Below, piece by piece: positions 60,060 through 64,000 of a stretch of 64,000 nucleotides of DNA (the stretch's first letter is position 1; each line of letters starts with the position of its first letter). Where the stretch lies: assembly GCA_040756575.1 (NCBI GenBank), contig JBFLYP010000001.1, positions 260,831 to 324,830 on the forward strand. The letters are read 5' to 3'. Made by a program: the position numbers and the translations under genes. Under the pieces are notes generated by a model. The model worked only from the letters and a program-made list of their open reading frames with translations, ran no database searches and was not told the DNA's origin. This stretch comes from DTYU01 sp040756575 (GTDB lineage: Bacteria; Bacillota; Desulfotomaculia; Desulfotomaculales; Ammonificaceae).

Positions 60060-60280
60060 GAGACCGCTGCAAAACTTCGCCTGCCAATGGGAGGTGTGAG
60101 GTGGGAGGTTGGAGGTGAGATTTTTTTGAAGGAATTGGTAAGAAAATTCCTTCATTGATTCCCACTTCCCACTTCCAACTTCTCACATCTCACTTCTCAA
60201 ATGGTCTCCAGTCTTTCTGCCAAAGTTTGCTATCTATGATAGAGCCCGCCTTCGGGAAATTAGAGTTTTGCAACACTCTC
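60060..60280. mobile_element. MITE-like element M with heptad hairpin inside (copy d)
   Basis: 221 bp between folE and queE. The left end GAGACCGCTGCAAAACT pairs with AGTTTTGCAACACTCTC (60264-60280), 14 of 17 positions. Internal sequence is heptad hairpin H5 plus a GAGCCCGCCTTCGGG segment shared with the 34507 copy. No ORF. It separates folE from the otherwise tight que operon. Confidence 0.75.
60089..60199. repeat. heptad-repeat hairpin H5 (word GAGGTGR)
   Basis: Arms 60089-60120 and 60159-60199 repeat GAGGTGG-type and TCTCACT-type words every 7 bp. The central hairpin is GAAGGAATT (60128-60136) / AATTCCTTC (60145-60153), unlike the centres of H1 and H3 that share its arm words. Confidence 0.85.
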
Positions 60281-60290
60281 TTCGCAATGC

Positions 60291-61043
60291 TCAGAGCATG
60301 CCGCAAAACCGGTGAACCTGAGGGATGACCCGCACATCACGAGCCACTTCGAGCGCCTGTAACTGAAGTCGCAGCAACTCAGCGGGCGCCGGCCGCCTCT
60401 CGGGTTCACCTGCGGTAACCGGCTGCAAGACCAGGGTTGCACCCGCCGTTGCGGCCATCTCGGCCGCAGTAACCACTTCGTCAAGGGGCGTGCCTTTAAC
60501 CACCACCGCTTTCAAGAAAACCTCCTTGTTCCGAGCCACCTCAAGAAACCGCCGGTGCTCCTCCCAAAGCGGCTGCATCCCTGTAGCACTGGGGAGTTTC
60601 ACATCCATTGCTATAAGATCGACAAGGTGAAGGAGAGCCTCCAATGCACCGGGCAGGGTGCCGTTAGTTTCAAGGTATATCCCTCGTCGCGTACCTTCCA
60701 ATAGCGGAATGAGTTCCTTGAGAAAACCCGGATAGAGCAACGGCTCACCGCCGGTCAGGCTTACTGCGTGATGCTTCCCGAGATCCATACCGGCAATGAG
60801 CACGCCTAATTCTTCAGGTGTAAGGGGGTTTGGAACGGCCATAAACTTGCCGCTCCCCGGTCGCACTTCCACCCTGCAACTGGGGGGCCTGTCCCGGGGG
60901 GTATCGCAGTAGCGGCAGGATAAGTTGCAGCCCGCAAACCGGATAAACAGGTGCCGGCACCCGACGTATGGTCCCTCCCCCTGAACAGAAGAAAAGATTT
61001 CTCTCAAAAGAACCGGTGCTACGGCACTCCCCGCACCTTGCAA
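60291..61043 (-). CDS. queE: 7-carboxy-7-deazaguanine synthase
   Basis: 250 residues. F-S-S-V-Q-G-E-G-P-Y-V-G-C-R-H-L-F-I-R-F at the start, then the radical SAM CxxxCxxC motif GCNLSCRYCDTP, V-S-L-T-G-G-E-P-L-L and the late V-I-P-Q-V-H-R. It converts carboxytetrahydropterin to CDG on the way to preQ0. An insert of about 20 residues after the cluster motif (R-D-R-P-P-S-C-R-V-E-V-R-P) is within family variation. It overlaps the DUF366 gene by 25 bases. Confidence 0.96.
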   Translation of the reverse strand: MQGAGSAVAPVLLREIFSSVQGEGPYVGCRHLFIRFAGCNLSCRYCDTPRDRPPSCRVEVRPGSGKFMAVPNPLTPEELGVLIAGMDLGKHHAVSLTGGEPLLYPGFLKELIPLLEGTRRGIYLETNGTLPGALEALLHLVDLIAMDVKLPSATGMQPLWEEHRRFLEVARNKEVFLKAVVVKGTPLDEVVTAAEMAATAGATLVLQPVTAGEPERRPAPAELLRLQLQALEVARDVRVIPQVHRFCGML

Positions 61044-61600
61044 CGCGCCATCCTCACCCCTTCTATCTCATTCGCATAACCATCCAGGACCTCCTGTGCC
61101 AGTTTTAATACTTCGCTTCCCGGAATACCGATATCCAGCAGCCCGACCGCCGGAATCGGGACGCCCTCGGCACTGACATTAATGCCGAAGTGGATCATGG
61201 TTGAAACCGGTGTGATGGTCGCTATTGAAACAGAAAGCTTGTAGGAAGCGTTGTTCATTACCGCAAAAAGGTCGTCACCGTGCCGAAGAACAGGGAGTTT
61301 TAAAGACCTTTTTTCAAGGATATCCTTCGTCAGTGCTACCAGGAGGCGCTGCCTGAGAACCGCCTTTTCAAGGTCGTTGTCAAAGTGCTCAACAATAAAA
61401 TGGAGCATATCCGCACTAAAAATGGAGCCACCCGCCTTGAAGTCTTCAATATCTACAAGCTGACCGTCTTTGACCCTGCATCCTCCCCTGAAGGCAATAA
61501 TGCTGTCACCGCGGATGTTAAAGCGCTTAAACCCCCACAAGGACGAAAGCTGGGTACCGTCGTAAGTCAATTCGTGTGCAAACAAAAAAGTCTTTACCAC
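61019..61600 (-). CDS. DUF366 family protein in the queuosine operon
   Basis: 193 residues from GTG at 61600 (GAGGAG 4 bases upstream, next to the queC stop); the open frame upstream is the queC gene in another phase. F-L-F-A-H-E-L-T-Y-D-G-T-Q-L-S-S-L-W, G-D-S-I-I-A-F-R-G-G-C-R-V and SADMLHFIVEHFDNDLEKAV mark DUF366, a small family of archaea and anaerobic Firmicutes with no assigned reaction. Placement between queC and queE with overlaps suggests a job in preQ0 synthesis or use (inference). Confidence 0.8.
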   Translation of the reverse strand: MVKTFLFAHELTYDGTQLSSLWGFKRFNIRGDSIIAFRGGCRVKDGQLVDIEDFKAGGSIFSADMLHFIVEHFDNDLEKAVLRQRLLVALTKDILEKRSLKLPVLRHGDDLFAVMNNASYKLSVSIATITPVSTMIHFGINVSAEGVPIPAVGLLDIGIPGSEVLKLAQEVLDGYANEIEGVRMARCKVRGVP

Positions 61601-61601
61601 C

Positions 61602-62258
61602 TCACTCCTCCCCTCCGGCAGCAAGCGCGCGTAAAAAACGCAGGCAACTCTCGCAGCGCCGGCACATCTCCGCCCCGCCCCTATAGCAGCTCCACATGAG
61701 TTCAAACGGCACCCCCAGCCGCCTCCCGAGCCTTACAATCTCTGCCTTGTCAAGGTATTGGGTGTAACTTACCACCCGGACACGGTTTAAAGTCGAATAA
61801 GCGAGAGCCGCTGTTGCCGCCGCAACAAAGCCGGTGCTGTTGTCCGGAAAGGCAGCCGCCTCTTCGCGGTTAAACCCGGTAATCACCGCATCCGCCCCAA
61901 GATACTCTGCGAAGGCTGCTGCAACGTTTAAAAAGACCCCGTTCCGGTTAGGAACCCATACCTGCAAAGCGGCAGCAGTCGCCTGTGAGGGGTCATCAAG
62001 TGTAGTTATCTCAGGTTCGGGTAAATCCGCCCCGGTCACCAGCGCAGTTTTAGTTATCTCAGCAAAGAAAGAAAGATGCGTCACACGGTGTGGCACCCCG
62101 TAATATCTTGAAAGGGCCGCAGCGGCTTCGATCTCCCTGCTTGCGGCCTGCTGGCCGTAGTCGAAAGTAAGACACAACAACACCGTTCCGTCACGGACAC
62201 CGTGGGCCAAGCAGACTGCGGAATCAAGCCCCCCCGAAAGCAGAACCACGCTCTTCAC
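61602..62258 (-). CDS. queC: 7-cyano-7-deazaguanine synthase
   Basis: 218 residues. PP-loop V-L-L-S-G-G-L-D-S-A-V-C-L-A, G-F-N-R-E-E-A-A-A-F-P-D-N-S, and the C-terminal zinc site M-W-S-C-Y-R-G-G-A-E-M-C-R-R-C-E-S-C. It uses ATP and ammonia to turn CDG into preQ0. Its start overlaps the queD stop by 4 bases. Confidence 0.97.
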   Translation of the reverse strand: MKSVVLLSGGLDSAVCLAHGVRDGTVLLCLTFDYGQQAASREIEAAAALSRYYGVPHRVTHLSFFAEITKTALVTGADLPEPEITTLDDPSQATAAALQVWVPNRNGVFLNVAAAFAEYLGADAVITGFNREEAAAFPDNSTGFVAAATAALAYSTLNRVRVVSYTQYLDKAEIVRLGRRLGVPFELMWSCYRGGAEMCRRCESCLRFLRALAAGGEE

Positions 62259-62629
62259 GGCTTGTATACCGCCCAGGCGGCAGGGGACTCCGCTACCTTA
62301 ACCTCTTTGACCCGGATCTCCTGATAAGCTGAAAAACGTTCTGTCACCGCCTCATAAATAAGCCGGGCGATGTTCTCCGCGGTTGGTTCCGCTCCCGCTT
62401 TGAAAAAAGGCAGTTCGTTAAGATACTGGTGGTCCAAGTCACCCACCACATCCCGCACCGTGTCTTTTAAAACCTTGAAGTCAACCAGCATCCCGGCATC
62501 GTTAAGCTCCTTGCCGGCCACCGTAACCGCAACCGTCCAGTTATGCCCGTGCAGGCGGCTGCAAGGAGAAGGGTACCTGTTCAAATTGTGAGCGGCCGCA
62601 AAAGAAGTCTCTACCGTAAGTTCGAACAA
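62255..62629 (-). CDS. queD: 6-carboxy-5,6,7,8-tetrahydropterin synthase
   Basis: 124 residues from TTG at 62629, with GGAGG 9 bases upstream, giving the proper start F-E-L-T-V-E-T-S-F-A-A-A-H; an ATG further upstream adds 16 unrelated residues. S-P-C-S-R-L-H-G-H-N-W holds the zinc histidines and the catalytic Cys, with D-H-Q-Y-L-N-E-L and P-T-A-E-N-I-A-R following. It converts dihydroneopterin triphosphate. First gene of the operon; a TATAAT (62663-62668 area) with a weak -35 lies just upstream, and no preQ1 riboswitch is visible. Confidence 0.94.
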   Translation of the reverse strand: MFELTVETSFAAAHNLNRYPSPCSRLHGHNWTVAVTVAGKELNDAGMLVDFKVLKDTVRDVVGDLDHQYLNELPFFKAGAEPTAENIARLIYEAVTERFSAYQEIRVKEVKVAESPAAWAVYKP

Positions 62630-62677
62630 AACTACCGTCCTCCACCGAGCGGTCTTTAATTGAGTATTATTATACAA

Positions 62678-62964
62678 GAAACGGTACAGAAGTATAGGGA
62701 ATTAATAGGATAGATCGTGTCGTTCGGCAAAAGCCGATTAACAATAATCAGTCAGCAGTCTCAGTCAAGTCCTAATTATGGTGTAAATTCCCTCTGGCAG
62801 ATAAGATCACCGCATTTTAAGCCGCGTTTATGCGGATATCGGCATCACCCACCTCCTTATATGCCGTTCACCCCCAGTACCACTGGACAGATCAGAAGGT
62901 TAAGGTTCATGCTTTTATCTGCGTAATCGGGCTGCTCCTTTCGCAGGTTCTCTGGAAGAAGGCG
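62678..62964. other. intergenic region upstream of queD
   Basis: Holds the likely queD promoter and possibly further decayed remains of the neighbouring rhodanese pseudogene. Short plus-strand frames here lack ribosome sites. Nothing else recognised. Confidence 0.4.
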
Positions 62965-63669
62965 TCAGATTTGGGTTACACCTTCAGTATAGATGGCTTG
63001 ATCAAGGTTCTTGATGTTTACCCCCGCGTGCCCAATACTCCAGCTACCAAGCCCGCTGTGTGTCCGTTATAGCATAGAGCACGATTTCATCTTTCCCGCC
63101 TTTGTTTACATGATTGGCCAGCAACCGCCGCAGTTCCTCCTCGTTTTCCTTTTTACCCATAGCCGCAGCCTCAGCGACCCAAATCGCGCCCGGAATGTGG
63201 GCTGTGTCGTAGTCGCATCTGGCACGTACGTCTACCACTAAAGGTCATTGGCAATGGTATCGCCGCCGCTGTGCCCTTTCCGGTAGTCGGCCAGGTCACC
63301 GTCACGGTCGTCGTCAAGCAGGTCGCGCAGAGCCGTCGCACTGATGAAATTCTTTTCGATGCCCGGCTGCTCTGCACCCCGATTGCCTAATCCCTGAAGA
63401 TATAGCTCTCCCTGTTTCGCAGGTGTCCTGACGTTGACTGTCCGGCTGGCTGCGTTCCAAGCCACGTCTGCCCCGAGAACCGCCGCAATGGCCCGCAGCG
63501 GCACGAAGACGCGGTTTTCAACCATTATAGGGGGAGGAAGGACGGCCCAATCCTTTCCGTCAACGCTAATACGAATACTTTCGCCACCGGCTCCGGCCCA
63601 GGATGCTGTCACAGAAGCCAGGAAAAAGCATATTAGCAAAATCAAGCACAATCTCCTCATAAACTCCAT
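62965..63669 (-). pseudogene. decayed copper-amine-oxidase-N + rhodanese protein
   Basis: A secreted protein in pieces. Frame 1 has a signal peptide (LCLILLICFFLASVTASWA) and a copper amine oxidase N-like domain (W-A-V-L-P-P-P-I-M-V-E-N-R-V-F-V-P-L-R), then reads I-S-A-T-A-L-R-D-L-L and stops at 63240-63238. A -1 shift at that stop continues V-V-D-V-R-A-R-C-D-Y-D-T-A-H-I-P-G-A-I-W-V, a rhodanese. A second shift near 63074 restores the active-site loop C-Y-N-G-H-T-A-G, and a third is needed near 63020. Several independent frameshifts make a pseudogene likelier than programmed shifting; sequencing error is possible. Confidence 0.78.
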
Positions 63670-63820
63670 CCTTATAAACACGCCTTTCGCTGCACTCAGG
63701 CACAAAACATTATGAAAATGGGTGTTCATCCGTGGTTTAGTCCCTTACTCCGTCTCCTGCTCCTAACGTAGAACGTAGAACGTAGAACGTCGCACGTAGA
63801 ACGATTTTCAGATTTTCTCC
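63670..63820. repeat. R3 interspersed repeat with heptad array H7 (word GAACGTA)
   Basis: Nearly identical to 37745-37885 over about 140 bp, including GTTCATCCGTGGTTTAGTCC. It has one more 7-bp unit of the AACGTAG array (63763-63805) than the other copy, so unit number varies between copies. Confidence 0.87.
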
Positions 63821-63909
63821 TTATGGCTCTGCTTTCTTAAGGATGCAGAGAACACCAAAAATCAGGCCTACAGACAAATCGCCTTTTGAATCTTACATTT
63901 CCGGCCTTT

Positions 63910-64000
63910 TCACCACGCTATCAGCTCCACGAAATCGTCGTAATAAATTGTCTTGACCACGGTGTTTTTGCCACCTGGAGGAGGAAAGGTCGCAATGTGG
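63910..64000 (-). CDS. C-terminal fragment of an unidentified protein
   Basis: Reading leftwards from the right edge, an open frame of 29 codons ends at TGA (63912-63910): H-I-A-T-F-P-P-P-G-G-K-N-T-V-V-K-T-I-Y-Y-D-D-F-V-E-L-I-A-W. The composition is protein-like, but the rest lies outside the window and no family is recognised. Confidence 0.35.
   Translation of the reverse strand, partial: HIATFPPPGGKNTVVKTIYYDDFVELIAW

Noticed and set aside
62630..62964. preQ1 riboswitch before queD
   Set aside because: The likely leader is only about 30 nt and shows no preQ1-I/II/III pattern.
63236..63242. Programmed -1 frameshift joining the copper-amine-oxidase-N and rhodanese frames
   Set aside because: The site lacks a canonical X-XXY-YYZ slippery heptamer, and further frameshifts occur downstream, so decay or sequence error fits better.
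14811..63805. Heptad arrays as CRISPR
   Set aside because: Units are 7 bp with no spacers and no cas genes are present.

Overview
The window reads as a stretch of chromosome from a spore-forming, anaerobic, moderately high-GC Firmicute of the Peptococcaceae / Desulfotomaculum / Pelotomaculum / Moorella type (inference). Pointers are: haem made through siroheme (ahbA/ahbB plus a NirJ2-type radical SAM enzyme); a complete hyp set for [NiFe]-hydrogenase maturation; a two-gene SUF system; T-box and L20-leader control; and spore-related proteins (DacF, YaaH-like GH18, cortex-type amidase, YteA- and YpmA-like proteins). No rRNA, tRNA, phage, IS transposase or CRISPR array was seen. Nearly all genes lie on the minus strand. 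The plus strand carries only an amphi-Trp protein, gap, a Na/Pi transporter, a 48-residue ORF and a LysM protein.

Layout by region. 1-2.6 kb: UPF0145 fragment, TtcA-like protein, amphi-Trp protein, gap. 2.9-8.1 kb: mutS2 - DUF89 - sufC - sufB. 8.4-17.5 kb: trmH-type methyltransferase - pheS - pheT - zapA - NIF3 - U32, with an unidentified structured RNA before pheS. 17.5-19.5 kb: KtrAB-type K+ uptake. 19.6-23.4 kb: infC-rpmI-rplT behind an L20 leader, with infC starting at ATT, and thrS behind a T-box. 23.4-29.8 kb: DUF445 and hypABFCDE. 30-38.6 kb: PHP phosphatase, MetE-like protein, GH15, a GH57-GT4 fusion and DUF4912, broken up by repeats. 38.9-43.4 kb: envelope and spore-wall genes and a stand-alone NuoF C-terminal-like Fe-S protein. 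43.5-52.4 kb: cysG(N)-hemA-hemC-cobA/hemD-hemB-nirJ2-ahbA-ahbB-hemL, covering glutamyl-tRNA to siroheme and on toward haem. 52.4-59.4 kb: prenyl synthase, DksA-like, DUF5665, amidase, LysM protein, MFS, surE, ypmA-like. 59.4-62.7 kb: queD-queC-DUF366-queE-folE (preQ0/queuosine). 62.9-64 kb: a decayed copper-amine-oxidase-N/rhodanese gene and a gene fragment at the edge.

The most unusual content is between the genes. At least eight loci carry short words repeated with a strict 7-bp period. The words differ between loci (GAGGTGR, GAAGTCA, GAACGTA, GTTCAAN, GGATGAA). In five loci two such arms point inward around a short perfect central hairpin whose sequence differs from locus to locus. These heptad hairpins are nested inside at least two other interspersed repeats. 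One is a MITE-like element with about 17-bp terminal inverted repeats, including a 66-bp internally deleted copy. The other is a 160-320 bp element (R1 here) whose end carries a Shine-Dalgarno sequence just before several start codons and which has become coding sequence at the ends of at least two genes. I recognise none of these repeats as a named family.
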